A DNA stretch of 64,000 nucleotides from Candidatus Kapaibacterium sp. (GTDB lineage: Bacteria > Bacteroidota > Ignavibacteria > Kapaibacteriales > UBA4661): assembly GCA_025455065.1 (NCBI GenBank), contig JALONG010000009.1, forward strand, positions 19,579 to 83,578, given 5' to 3'. Each line of letters begins with the position of its first letter. Position 1 is the stretch's first letter. Positions 52,255 through 61,362 of this stretch are shown here, one piece after another. Position numbers and translations under genes: made by a program. The notes under the pieces are model-generated. The model worked only from the letters and a program-made list of their open reading frames with translations, had not been told where the DNA came from and did not search any database.

Positions 52255-53550
52255 ATGCTCAACGCACGGTATTTCCTCCGCTTTTTCGGCAAGATTCTTC
52301 CGGCTCTTGCAATGGTTTCGCTTCTGGTTTCTCCAACGCATTTTTTCGCCCAGCAACAACGCGCTGACCCGCTCACCGTAGCAGTGGTGCGGGATTTCGG
52401 CGGTGAACTGTTCCGCTTGAATAGCGTTCCGTACCTGAATCCGCTTGTGCAGTTGCTCAATTCCATGACTAATTCCCGCTTTTACCACACTGCCGAAGTT
52501 GCGAAGAACAATAAGTTTTATATCCGCGTTGGTGTTCATGGAATGTTGGGCTTTGTCAATCCCGACCAATACACCTTTGCACCGCAAGTACCGCGCTCCA
52601 CACTTAATTTAGATAGGCTTGGGCAATATGTTACCTTGCTGCCAAATGTCCGCATCACCGATACGGCGGGGCTTGTGGGGTATGCCGTCCGTGTCATCAT
52701 CAACGACGGCATCCGCGACGGGCAGATTCAACTTCCTGCCGAATCTTCGACGTTCTTCGGCAATATCCAGCAGCGCTTTACGCTTCCGAAAGAGTATTTT
52801 CGTCGTCGCCTGACTAATCCTCCTGCGGGAGACCTTTTGGCGCTTTTGCCCGCTTCAACGCGGCTTGCAGTCTTGCCTGTAATTGACAATCTTCCAAATG
52901 ATTTTCCGCTTCCGAATGGTCAAAATTTATCATCGCTCCCGCTTGCTGTTCCACAAATTGAAATCGGCTCCCTTGCAGGAACAGAACTGCTGGTACGTTT
53001 TTTGCCGCAACTGAACTGGGGGCGGAGTATCGGAGAATTTGGTTTTTGGGCGGTGGGGCTGAAGCACAGTTTGTCGCAGTATTGGCAGGACGCTCCTTTG
53101 GAACTCGCTCTGCAAGCCGTGTATCAAGGAACGCTGCTCACCAATACGATTGGCGTAACGGGCGCAAAACTTCGCGCCGACGCGACGATTTTTAACGTCA
53201 ATCTTCACGCCAGCAAACGTTTTGGAAATTTTGAACTCTATGGCGGCGCGGCATACGATTATTTGGGCATTAATGCAAGTTACACTTTTTCCATTCCGTT
53301 TGAAATCCAAGCGCAGTTGGGGCTTTTGAAAGAAACTGTTGATGCTTCGGGGAATAAAACGTTTGTTGTTGATAAAGCAGCAGGTTTTCCTGGGGATGAA
53401 TTTCCGCAAACACAAGTTGTTTCGCTGCCCACAAATGCTTTTCGTTTTACATTGGGGGGCGCGTATTATCTTGGTCCGGTAGCAATTTGCGTAGATTACA
53501 ACCGCAGCACGATTAACCTCATTACGGCGGGAATTACCGTGAAATTTTAA
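52255..53550 (+). CDS. Hypothetical outer-membrane-type protein
   Basis: 431-residue exported protein of no recognised family. Signal peptide in about 1-33 (FGKILPALAMVSLLVS, ending HFFAQ). The N-terminal half (FGGELFRLNSVPYLNPLVQL, then FYIRVGVHGMLGFVNPDQY) and the C-terminal half of amphipathic strands (LHASKRFGNFELYGGAAYDY, ending STINLITAGITVKF) fit an outer-membrane barrel. DUF6588-like proteins of Bacteroidota have this look, but the match is not firm. ATG at 52255 is preferred; 52231 is an alternative. It is divergent from the exported YceI gene, sharing the region with the GTTGCAACAT sites. Confidence 0.6.
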   Translation: MLNARYFLRFFGKILPALAMVSLLVSPTHFFAQQQRADPLTVAVVRDFGGELFRLNSVPYLNPLVQLLNSMTNSRFYHTAEVAKNNKFYIRVGVHGMLGFVNPDQYTFAPQVPRSTLNLDRLGQYVTLLPNVRITDTAGLVGYAVRVIINDGIRDGQIQLPAESSTFFGNIQQRFTLPKEYFRRRLTNPPAGDLLALLPASTRLAVLPVIDNLPNDFPLPNGQNLSSLPLAVPQIEIGSLAGTELLVRFLPQLNWGRSIGEFGFWAVGLKHSLSQYWQDAPLELALQAVYQGTLLTNTIGVTGAKLRADATIFNVNLHASKRFGNFELYGGAAYDYLGINASYTFSIPFEIQAQLGLLKETVDASGNKTFVVDKAAGFPGDEFPQTQVVSLPTNAFRFTLGGAYYLGPVAICVDYNRSTINLITAGITVKF

Positions 53551-53577
53551 CGGGAAATGATTGTTCGGATAATAAAC

Positions 53578-53608
53578 CCGTTCTACCGCAAAGTAGTGGT
53601 AGAACGGG
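53578..53608. terminator. Hairpin between barrel protein and ggt
   Basis: Perfect 11-bp stem CCCGTTCTACC (53578-53588) with its complement (53598-53608), 28 nt past the stop at 53550. There is no T run on the plus strand, so termination strength is uncertain. Confidence 0.5.
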
Positions 53609-53658
53609 GCTGACGAGCTACAATGTTTACCACTCACCACCAAATTTTTCTCCACACC

Positions 53659-55422
53659 ATGAATATCCAACGCTCCAAGCCGCTCTACATCTTGCTTTGC
53701 TGGATTTGTCTGCACACCGCACTTTTTGCTCAACAGCCCGAGCGCAATCCTTTTTCGCAAAATTCTTCTGCCGCACAGCACAAGACGCACCCCGTCAAAG
53801 AAGCAGTGTACGGGCATAAGGCAATGGTTGTCTCGGCGCATCCTGTGGCTTCGCAGGTGGGAGCAGAAATTATGCGGCGCGGCGGCAATGCCTTTGATGC
53901 GACGGTCGCGGTACAGTTTGCGCTTGCGGTGGTTTATCCGGTGGCAGGAAATATCGGCGGTGGCGGGTTTATTGTTGCGCGAATGAAGGACGGAAAAACC
54001 TTTACGCTGGATTTCCGCGAAGCCGCACCAATGCTTGCTTCGCGGGATATGTTTTTGGATTCGGCAAAAAACGTTATTCCCCGCCTCAGTACGCACGGGC
54101 ACAAGGCTTCAGGAATTCCGGGAACGGTGGATGGAATGGTGCAGGTGCATAAAAAATACGGCAAACTTCCTTGGAAAGCCGTTGTGCAGCCTGCGATTGA
54201 TATTGCCCGTGCGGGAGTTTTTCTCACAACGCGCGAAGCAGAGGGCTTGAATGAGGTGCGGGAAAGCGTTATCGAATACAACAAAGGCAAACACTACTTT
54301 CTGAAGCCTGACAGCACATTGTGGCGAGCGGGCGACAACCTGGTTCAAGAGGACTTGGCGCAAGCATTGGAGCGCATCCGCGACAAAGGGCGCGACGGCT
54401 TTTACAAAGGAAAAACAGCAGAATTGCTCATTGCGGAAATGAAGCGCGGCGGTGGTGTCATCACCCAACAAGATTTAGATGCGTATTCTGCAAAGTGGCG
54501 CACTCCCTTGCGCGGGAAGTATCGTGGTTATGACGTAATCACCATGCCGCCGCCTTCTGCCGGAGGAGTGGGGCTGTTGCAAATGCTGACGATATTGGAG
54601 CAGCACCCGCTCAAAGAATGGGGTGTAAACACAGAAAAAACGGCGCACTGCATGATTGAGACAGAGCGCCGCGTCTATGCCGACAGAGGGGAGTATCTCG
54701 GCGACCCAGATTTTTACAATGTTCCGATGAAAGGCTTACTCAGCGCGAAATATCTCACTTCGCGCATGGCAAGCTATAATCCCGACAAGGCTACGCCTTC
54801 CACAGAGTTAGGTTTTGGCAAAGATGTTCGCGCTTACGAAAGCGACCAAACGACACACTTTTCTATCGTGGACGCAAGCGGGAATGCGGTCTCGCTGACA
54901 ACAACGCTGAATGGTGGCTATGGTTCAAAAGTTGTCGTGGGCGGTGCCGGATTTTTCTTAAATAACGAAATGGATGATTTTAGCGTCAAGCCCGGAGCGC
55001 CGAATATGTTTGGTGCGATTGGCGGGGAAGCTAACGCCATTCAGCCGCGTAAGCGTATGCTGAGTTCGATGACTCCGACGATTGTTGAAAAGGACGGTAA
55101 ACTCCGCTTCGTGCTTGGTACGCCGGGTGGAACGACGATTACAACAAGCGTTCTGCAAAATATCCTGAACATCATTGACCACAGTATGACAGGGCAGCAA
55201 GCTGTGAATACACGCCGCTTTCATCATCAATACGTGCCGGATATGGTGCGTGCGGAGAATGGCGTATTTACTCCTGAAGTGGAAGCCGCATTACAGCGCA
55301 AAGGGCATAGTTTCAGGTTTACCACCGCAATCGGCAAAGTGGAAATTATTGTCCTTCGTCCCGACGGCACACTAGAAGGTGCTGCCGACCCGCGTGGAGA
55401 CGACGCTGCGGCGGGATTTTGA
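53659..55422 (+). CDS. ggt: Gamma-glutamyltransferase
   Basis: Periplasmic Ntn-hydrolase that cleaves gamma-glutamyl bonds (glutathione and related) or transfers the glutamyl group. 587 residues, the usual length. Signal peptide about 1-24 (ending ALFAQ). The large subunit has GGNAFDATVAVQFALAVVYP, GNIGGGGFIV and FREAAP. Autocatalytic cleavage creates the N-terminal nucleophile T398 in SDQTTHFSIVD. The small subunit has RKRMLSSMTPTI and GTPGGTTITTSVLQ, which build the active site. ATG at 53659 (MNIQRSKP) is preferred over 53623. No frameshift; appears functional. Confidence 0.95.
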   Translation: MNIQRSKPLYILLCWICLHTALFAQQPERNPFSQNSSAAQHKTHPVKEAVYGHKAMVVSAHPVASQVGAEIMRRGGNAFDATVAVQFALAVVYPVAGNIGGGGFIVARMKDGKTFTLDFREAAPMLASRDMFLDSAKNVIPRLSTHGHKASGIPGTVDGMVQVHKKYGKLPWKAVVQPAIDIARAGVFLTTREAEGLNEVRESVIEYNKGKHYFLKPDSTLWRAGDNLVQEDLAQALERIRDKGRDGFYKGKTAELLIAEMKRGGGVITQQDLDAYSAKWRTPLRGKYRGYDVITMPPPSAGGVGLLQMLTILEQHPLKEWGVNTEKTAHCMIETERRVYADRGEYLGDPDFYNVPMKGLLSAKYLTSRMASYNPDKATPSTELGFGKDVRAYESDQTTHFSIVDASGNAVSLTTTLNGGYGSKVVVGGAGFFLNNEMDDFSVKPGAPNMFGAIGGEANAIQPRKRMLSSMTPTIVEKDGKLRFVLGTPGGTTITTSVLQNILNIIDHSMTGQQAVNTRRFHHQYVPDMVRAENGVFTPEVEAALQRKGHSFRFTTAIGKVEIIVLRPDGTLEGAADPRGDDAAAGF

Positions 55423-55485
55423 GGAAGGGCAAAGGGAGAGGGATAAGGGATAATTTTTCTTTTCCAAATACCCCTCATTCCCTTT

Positions 55486-58400
55486 TCATCCCTTGACTCT
55501 TCCTACGCTGTTTCGCAAAATAATTTCCACCATCCGGCAATAAAAGCGCCCTTCGGGGAGGTCGTTGTCGTAGAGCAGCACCGATTCTCCAACTCCGTTG
55601 ATGGCTTTGTGAGCGCTGGTTATACCGAAAAGCAAGTCTGCAACAGTCTTTGCGCGGTCTGCGGAAAGACGTTTGTTGTAGGCGGCATCCCCAACGCGGT
55701 CGGTGTAACCGACAATGACTGCTTCGGTAATCGCTTCAGTGTTTGTGTTAATGCGGCTTTTGATGATGTTCAGAATTTGTGTGTTTTGTTGGTTAAGCGT
55801 GGCTTTGTCGAAATCAAAAAATGTCAGTGCAAAGCGGCTTATTTCCTCGCTTGATTCGGGTTGCACCTGTGCCGAATCGGTAGAACGAATTTCTCGCAAC
55901 CGTTCCAAGGAAACAAGTATTGGTGCGGTCTCAGCGAACTGCACTTGCCCTGCTTTATTGCTGAGGCGCAAACGGAATTGCAGCGAGGCAAGGCGCTCAT
56001 TGCTGGGGAGATTTTGGGCAATCGTGCGAATATCACTGCTTGTCAGGCGATAATCGGTTACGGGAGGAGGAGCGCCTGTGCCTGCAAGAGCCGTAGTGAT
56101 GCGCTGTTTGGCAAGGTTTTTTACTGCACTTGCAGGAGAAACGATATATTCAATCGCCCAATCGGTGAACTCTTCTTCGGAAGTCGCCTCTGCCGAAAGC
56201 CGTACAATTTCAGGTTCGGCGAGGAATAATGTTTCGTTTGCACGGATAGGCGACATGGCTTCTTGCGGCTCTAAAACTATCTCCACACGGCGATTTTCTG
56301 CCGCTCCGTCGGCATCGGCGCTGTTGGAAGCGCGTTCCGGCTTGTTGCGTGCCTGCATTTTTAAGCGCTTTTCGTCAATTCCCCACGCCGCAACCAGATA
56401 ATTCCGTACCGTTTCAGCACGCTCCTGTGAAAGTCGCATATTTCCTCGCTCCATGCCAATATCACTGTTGGAGCCGATAATACGTGCTGTGAGTTTTCCG
56501 TCCGATGCAAGGCGCTTTCCCAAAATATTGAGCATTTGGTAATATGTCTCAATACCTCGTACTTGCTTGACTCTGAAGGATGCACTTGTGGAATTTGTCA
56601 AATCTGCGTTCATCATCGTTTCGTCAAACCGAACAGCCTCTGCACGAGTCAGTAAGCGGTACCGGGCAGGAATTTCCGCAGAATTTTCCTCGAAAAAAAT
56701 GTAATTGAGAAGCGGTCTAAGCAGTGTTGTTCGGACTTCGCGGGCTTTGAGCGTGTCTGTGGGACTGAACGAAAGCGTTGCTCCCGTGTTATCAATCATC
56801 GTTGCCGAAAGACGCGCTACAATGCGTGGTGCAACCGCTTCGCCCACAAACGGTACAACAACAGGCTTTTGCACACCGCCAATCTCAAAACGAATACCGC
56901 CATTTGCCAAACCAACTTCCGTCGGGGAAAATCCAACATTCACCACAACACTATCGCCGGGCGCAAGCACAAAGGGCGCACGTTTCGTGGTCGAAAAGGT
57001 AAACTGCTCCGTGTCGGGCTGCGCTTTTTGCATTTTCTGAATCGTCAAAGGCAGCGTACCGGTGTTGATGAGCGCTGTAATACTTGTGTCCGCAAGATGA
57101 CGAAGAAGTGTTGTCGGGAACTCCAGTGTTTGTGCGGCTTCAAAGCCTTTTATATTGCTCTGCCCTCGTAAAGCCGCTTTCAGCGTATCAGTCCACGTGA
57201 TAATTTCGAGCATTGCTTCTTTTTGCCCGCGTTCTTTTGGAGCAAACCGTATCTCAACAGCAGCAGTAGCGCCACTTTGAACGCTAAAGGGCGGTAAGCC
57301 CGATACAAGCGAAAAATCACCGGCATTTGCACCGACAATACGAATATCTTGAACACGAATGACGGATTTATCAGGGTTTTGCACCAGTGCGCATACAGAA
57401 TCTTTCACCGTTCCAATCATGGCAGCGCCCATATTCACATCGCGTACAAGTCCCTGAGGCGCAAGAACACTGAATGTTTGCGAGGTTGCTTCCTGCAAAA
57501 AACCGCCGCCAATATCCCACACCGACGCAACCCCGTCCACGCCCGCGCCGACAATCCGTGAGGCATCGGGGCTAAAATCAACGTCGTGAAATCCAATAAC
57601 GCCGCCCGTCAAGGTGAGTTGCCGCACGCCTGTTTGCGCGTCCCAGAGGTGAATCGTGCCGGGCATTTCCGCCGTTGCAATCCGCCGCCCGTCGGGGCTG
57701 TACCGTGCGGCGGAAAGCGGGTTTTTATGCACAAGTTTGAACAGCGATTTTTCCTTTGCAATGTCCCACACAATCGCCGTGCGGTCAAGACTTGTGGAAA
57801 TGACACGCTTTTCGTCGGGGCTGAAGGCTGCAAATGTTACTTGGTCAATGTGTCCCAAAAATTGGCGAATAGACTGTGAAGGCGCAGTCCAAATCCGTGC
57901 AGAAAAATCGCCGCCTGCGGTCAGCGCGACTTTCCCGTCGCGGCTATACGTTACGCTGTACATCCAGCCTCCGGCAAGCATAGAAATACTCCCAATGGGG
58001 CGTAAAACCGTGCCTTTCCAGCGAACAGCCATACCGTTGTCGGTCGTCGTCAAAACCTCCGTGCCGTCGGGTGAAAAAGCGCCGTCAAGAAAGCGCTGAT
58101 TATCCTGATTGACAAATTGTAGTTTTTCCGCGCCGTACATTTTTGCCTGGTCAAAGAAAAATTTCCGCAAGCCCTGTCCGTATGCTATATTGATAAGATT
58201 CCCCGTTTCTGCTTCCCATAATCTGACTGTATTGTCGTAGCCCGTTGTCAGCACACGTTTTTCGTCGGGACTGAAACAGGCGGACGAAACCACGTTACCA
58301 TGCCCTTCAAACGATTGCAGCACTGCACCTGTGTAAGCGTCGTATATCTTCGCAGTGCGGTCAGCGCTTGCCGTAAGAATTTTCGAGCCGTCTTTGGAAA

Positions 58401-59982
58401 AACGTGCCGTCATAATGCTTCCGGCATGAGCATCCAGCAACATTGCGGGTTCGGTAGGGGTTTCCTGCGGAATCCACGCTTGGCGCGCCCGGACGAGCAT
58501 TGGTCTCCCCGAACCTGTAAGTAAGCGCCCTGTCGGCACGGGCGGTACACGCCACTGATAGCGCAAACCGTTTGTTTGCGGTGTGATTGTGCGCCACGTC
58601 AAGCCCAAATCAAGACTGTAATCCAGTGCAACATTTTCGGAGGGCATCAAGCCTGACCACGTAATGACCGTATCTGCGCCGGAATACAAGGTGATTCCGC
58701 CTTGCGGTGCGGTTACAGACATTTGCTGGACAGCAGCAGCAGAGCGGTTTCCATAGATTGAGCGGGCAAAAATGGACATCGGAGCGCACAAATCCGTCCG
58801 CACATCAATCCGCCCTACCTGCGGCACGGAATCAAGCCCTTCGTAACCGATGGTGAAAGTAACGGTTTCATCGGATTCCACGCGCACGGGGAAGTTAATG
58901 CCGCCGATTTGAAAACGCGGGTTGTTCGTCTCAATGCCGAGAATTGTAACGGGTTGATACGTTGCTTTCAGCGTAACACGCTGCCCTTGCGAATTGCCAA
59001 CACCAACATCGCGGAAGGTGAGAGAACGAGGCGTGGGAGCAATGCGGACAAGCGAGGATTGCGGCGTGGTGAGCGTGATAGAGGCTTGGGTGGAAATGTC
59101 GTTTGTGCTGAGGCGAATTGTTGCCGCACGTTCCAACGTGCATCCGGCTTTGCTTGCCCAGATAATCGTACCGGGCTTGATGTTTTGTGCTTGAAACAAA
59201 ATTCGGCGATAAATTGCCAGCAACTCTTCGCGGGTGGAAATATTCTCAAACCACGCTCCCCGTGTGCTGTCGGCAATGTTTTTCAGCACAGGCGGCATCT
59301 TCATACCAAGCGTGATACAATACACGGTAATACTGTCTTTACGAGCCGCATCAATAATCGTTTGTTGCGAGCCGCCGCCAAGTCCGTCCGTCAAAAACAC
59401 GACCACACGGCGATTATTCCCGCGCTGTGCAATGCTGAACGCGCCTGTTTTCGGGGTGAGCAGCCCTTTGTCGTAATCGGTTCCGTTTTGTGGCTTGATT
59501 TTCTGTACAGCTGCAAGAAGTTGTGCGCGAGAGCGCGTAAAATCGTGGTTTACATAGCTAATATCATCAAAACTTGTGATAGCACATTCCGACACATCCA
59601 GCGCAATGGTTTGTATCCAATCCCGCGCTGCGTCTTGCGCCAGTGCCATACGGCTTTCCATCGTCATCGAACCCGAAATATCCAAGGTCAGCACGGCAGA
59701 AATAGGAACGAACGTGTTTTCAGTGGGCATGATGACGCTTTCGATTTCACGCTGTGTGCCATTTTCCACAACGGAAAAATCTGCTTCGCGTAAGCCCGAA
59801 AGCGGTCTCCCGTCCTTTCCTAGCGCATAAAATTTTGTTTTAAGAAAGGGAAAATCGCCCGCATTTGGTTCAAAGACGGTGAATGTTTGTGCTGTGGCAG
59901 TGCAACAAACAGCAAACATCATGGCAAAGAGGCAAAATATTGTAGCGCAAAAAAAGCGTACAAAGCAGTATTGGTACTGCAT
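55486..59982 (-). CDS. vWA / Ig-like / WD40 / double OmpA fusion protein
   Basis: Exported protein of 1498 residues with an unusual domain string. Signal peptide about 1-32 (CCTATAQ). A von Willebrand A domain spans about 95-280 with a MIDAS D101-S103-S105 (LTLDISGSM) and VVVFLTDGLGGG. An ASPM-SPD2-HYDIN-like Ig region is at about 290-420. WD40 repeats spanning about 515-860 form a propeller (AHAGSIMTARFSKDGSKILT, then TVRLWEAETGNL, ARIWTAP, AIVWDIA, HLWDAQTG). A second HYDIN-like Ig region follows at about 860-1080. Two OmpA-like peptidoglycan-binding domains come last: FFEENSAEIPARYR to ENRRVEIVLE (about 1080-1240) and FFDFDKATLNQQ to the C-terminus (about 1370-1498). ATG at 59982 is chosen over the frame start at 60144, which adds 54 cysteine-rich residues. 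Role unknown; the end domains suggest anchoring to peptidoglycan. Confidence 0.88.
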   Translation of the reverse strand: MQYQYCFVRFFCATIFCLFAMMFAVCCTATAQTFTVFEPNAGDFPFLKTKFYALGKDGRPLSGLREADFSVVENGTQREIESVIMPTENTFVPISAVLTLDISGSMTMESRMALAQDAARDWIQTIALDVSECAITSFDDISYVNHDFTRSRAQLLAAVQKIKPQNGTDYDKGLLTPKTGAFSIAQRGNNRRVVVFLTDGLGGGSQQTIIDAARKDSITVYCITLGMKMPPVLKNIADSTRGAWFENISTREELLAIYRRILFQAQNIKPGTIIWASKAGCTLERAATIRLSTNDISTQASITLTTPQSSLVRIAPTPRSLTFRDVGVGNSQGQRVTLKATYQPVTILGIETNNPRFQIGGINFPVRVESDETVTFTIGYEGLDSVPQVGRIDVRTDLCAPMSIFARSIYGNRSAAAVQQMSVTAPQGGITLYSGADTVITWSGLMPSENVALDYSLDLGLTWRTITPQTNGLRYQWRVPPVPTGRLLTGSGRPMLVRARQAWIPQETPTEPAMLLDAHAGSIMTARFSKDGSKILTASADRTAKIYDAYTGAVLQSFEGHGNVVSSACFSPDEKRVLTTGYDNTVRLWEAETGNLINIAYGQGLRKFFFDQAKMYGAEKLQFVNQDNQRFLDGAFSPDGTEVLTTTDNGMAVRWKGTVLRPIGSISMLAGGWMYSVTYSRDGKVALTAGGDFSARIWTAPSQSIRQFLGHIDQVTFAAFSPDEKRVISTSLDRTAIVWDIAKEKSLFKLVHKNPLSAARYSPDGRRIATAEMPGTIHLWDAQTGVRQLTLTGGVIGFHDVDFSPDASRIVGAGVDGVASVWDIGGGFLQEATSQTFSVLAPQGLVRDVNMGAAMIGTVKDSVCALVQNPDKSVIRVQDIRIVGANAGDFSLVSGLPPFSVQSGATAAVEIRFAPKERGQKEAMLEIITWTDTLKAALRGQSNIKGFEAAQTLEFPTTLLRHLADTSITALINTGTLPLTIQKMQKAQPDTEQFTFSTTKRAPFVLAPGDSVVVNVGFSPTEVGLANGGIRFEIGGVQKPVVVPFVGEAVAPRIVARLSATMIDNTGATLSFSPTDTLKAREVRTTLLRPLLNYIFFEENSAEIPARYRLLTRAEAVRFDETMMNADLTNSTSASFRVKQVRGIETYYQMLNILGKRLASDGKLTARIIGSNSDIGMERGNMRLSQERAETVRNYLVAAWGIDEKRLKMQARNKPERASNSADADGAAENRRVEIVLEPQEAMSPIRANETLFLAEPEIVRLSAEATSEEEFTDWAIEYIVSPASAVKNLAKQRITTALAGTGAPPPVTDYRLTSSDIRTIAQNLPSNERLASLQFRLRLSNKAGQVQFAETAPILVSLERLREIRSTDSAQVQPESSEEISRFALTFFDFDKATLNQQNTQILNIIKSRINTNTEAITEAVIVGYTDRVGDAAYNKRLSADRAKTVADLLFGITSAHKAINGVGESVLLYDNDLPEGRFYCRMVEIILRNSVGRVKG

Positions 59983-60441
59983 AGAGGCGAAGAAAACAGG
60001 ACAATTTGGTGGGCAAAAATGTCTCATAACATGGCAAGACAAAAGAAGTATGGAAAAACAGAAAACATTCAGCACAAGCCAAAGCAAATGCCGATAAACA
60101 CTCTTGTTTCGTTGTATTTGCCCCCAGACACAACGGAACAGCAAGCGCTACAAAGAAGATACGAAAAAATCTGCAAAAAAGTTGTAGGAGAATTAAGGGA
60201 GAAATTCTGTACCCCGCACAAAACGGTCTTATGACCTATCTCTACCAGAAAAAATTATGCAATCTGCGTTTCTTTTGTCAATTTGGGGCGCACATTATCT
60301 GCAATCACGATTCCAATAAGGGAATCACTCTTGGGAAAGTATGAAGTATAAATGATAAAGTATGAAACGCAAAGACCTCTTGAATACTTGTCCCAGAGTT
60401 TTATCCTTTTTTTTGTTTCGCCATTATTTTTGATTCGGTTC
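59983..60441. other. Divergent intergenic region with repeat unit
   Basis: 459 bp between the giant protein gene and panC. A copy of the AAGTATGAAG repeat lies at 60335-60366. A 48-codon plus-strand frame (60091-60234, MPINTLVSLYLPPDTTEQQA...) has protein-like composition but no other support. No clear promoter motif was identified. Confidence 0.5.
60335..60366 (+). repeat. AAGTATGAAG-family repeat unit
   Basis: GAAAGTATGAAGTATAAATG, then ATAAAGTATGAA. The same unit occurs at 21178-21200 and inverted at 21245-21280. Confidence 0.6.
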
Positions 60442-61290
60442 ATGCAACACATACAATCTGCAAGTGTCATGCAAACCTTTGTGCTGGCTGCCCGCCGCGA
60501 AGGAAAGCGCATTGGCGCAGTGCCGACAATGGGCTATCTGCACGACGGTCATGCCTCGCTTGTCCGCATGGCACGTGCCGAAAGTGATATTGTCATCACA
60601 ACGATTTTTGTCAATCCGCTTCAATTCGCCCCCAACGAAGATTTTACGCGCTATCCGAGGGATTTTGAGCGTGATTGGAGCATTGCCGAAAAAGCGGGGT
60701 GCGATGTTCTGTTTACGCCGTCGCCGGAGGAAATGTACCCACAAGGTTTTCAAACGAATATCTCCATCGGTGGCGTATCTGCGCCGTTTGAAGGTGTTTT
60801 CCGCCCGACGCATTTTGACGGCGTTGCGACCGTCGTGGCGAAATTATTCTTGCTTACACAGCCGGACAAGGCATTTTTTGGGCAGAAAGATTATCAGCAA
60901 TGTATGGTGGTGAAAAAACTTGTGCGAGACCTCGCCATACCGCTTGAAATCGTTGTCTGCCCGACACAGCGCGAAAACGATGGACTAGCGATGAGTTCGA
61001 GAAATGTCTATTTATCGGCTGAAGACCGCATAAAATCTACTATTCTTTGGAAATCCCTACAAGCCGCACAAAACCTAATTCAGCAAGGAGAACGCCACCG
61101 AGACCGCATCGAAACTATCCTCAAAGAAACTCTTCTCACCATGAACGGTCTAACGATTGATTATGCCGCCGCCGCCGATGCCGACACGCTCGAACAGCCC
61201 ACAGAATTTGCTCCAACGCAAGGGATTGTGCTGCTTTTGGCTGTGCGCCTTGGTGCTACGCGCTTGATAGACAACCTTGTCGTGCGATAA
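60442..61290 (+). CDS. panC: Pantothenate synthetase (pantoate-beta-alanine ligase)
   Basis: Joins pantoate and beta-alanine with ATP to make pantothenate, the CoA precursor (cytoplasm). 282 residues, the usual length. The HxGH-type nucleotide-binding motif is HDGH at 34-37 within PTMGYLHDGHASLVRMA. Further blocks are TIFVNPLQFAPNEDFTRYPR, FEGVFRPTHFDGVATVVAKL, AFFGQKDYQQ and the KMSKS-equivalent LAMSSRNVYL. ATG at 60442 is chosen over the frame start at 60352 because the extra residues run through an intergenic repeat. No panB or panD nearby. Confidence 0.97.
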   Translation: MQHIQSASVMQTFVLAARREGKRIGAVPTMGYLHDGHASLVRMARAESDIVITTIFVNPLQFAPNEDFTRYPRDFERDWSIAEKAGCDVLFTPSPEEMYPQGFQTNISIGGVSAPFEGVFRPTHFDGVATVVAKLFLLTQPDKAFFGQKDYQQCMVVKKLVRDLAIPLEIVVCPTQRENDGLAMSSRNVYLSAEDRIKSTILWKSLQAAQNLIQQGERHRDRIETILKETLLTMNGLTIDYAAAADADTLEQPTEFAPTQGIVLLLAVRLGATRLIDNLVVR

Positions 61291-61362
61291 GGCAACAACG
61301 AGAAAAATCCTTTAGAAGCCCGATGATTCCTTGCCTTCACAGATTTCACCACTCAAGAAACT

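Noticed and set aside
52930..54102. 390-codon minus-strand open frame
   Set aside because: It is antisense to two well supported plus-strand genes (barrel protein and ggt), has a basic, cysteine/arginine-rich composition without any family motif, and spans their intergenic hairpin.
60091..60234. Possible 48-residue small protein
   Set aside because: Composition is plausible but there is no ribosome site, promoter or neighbour support; left as unproven.
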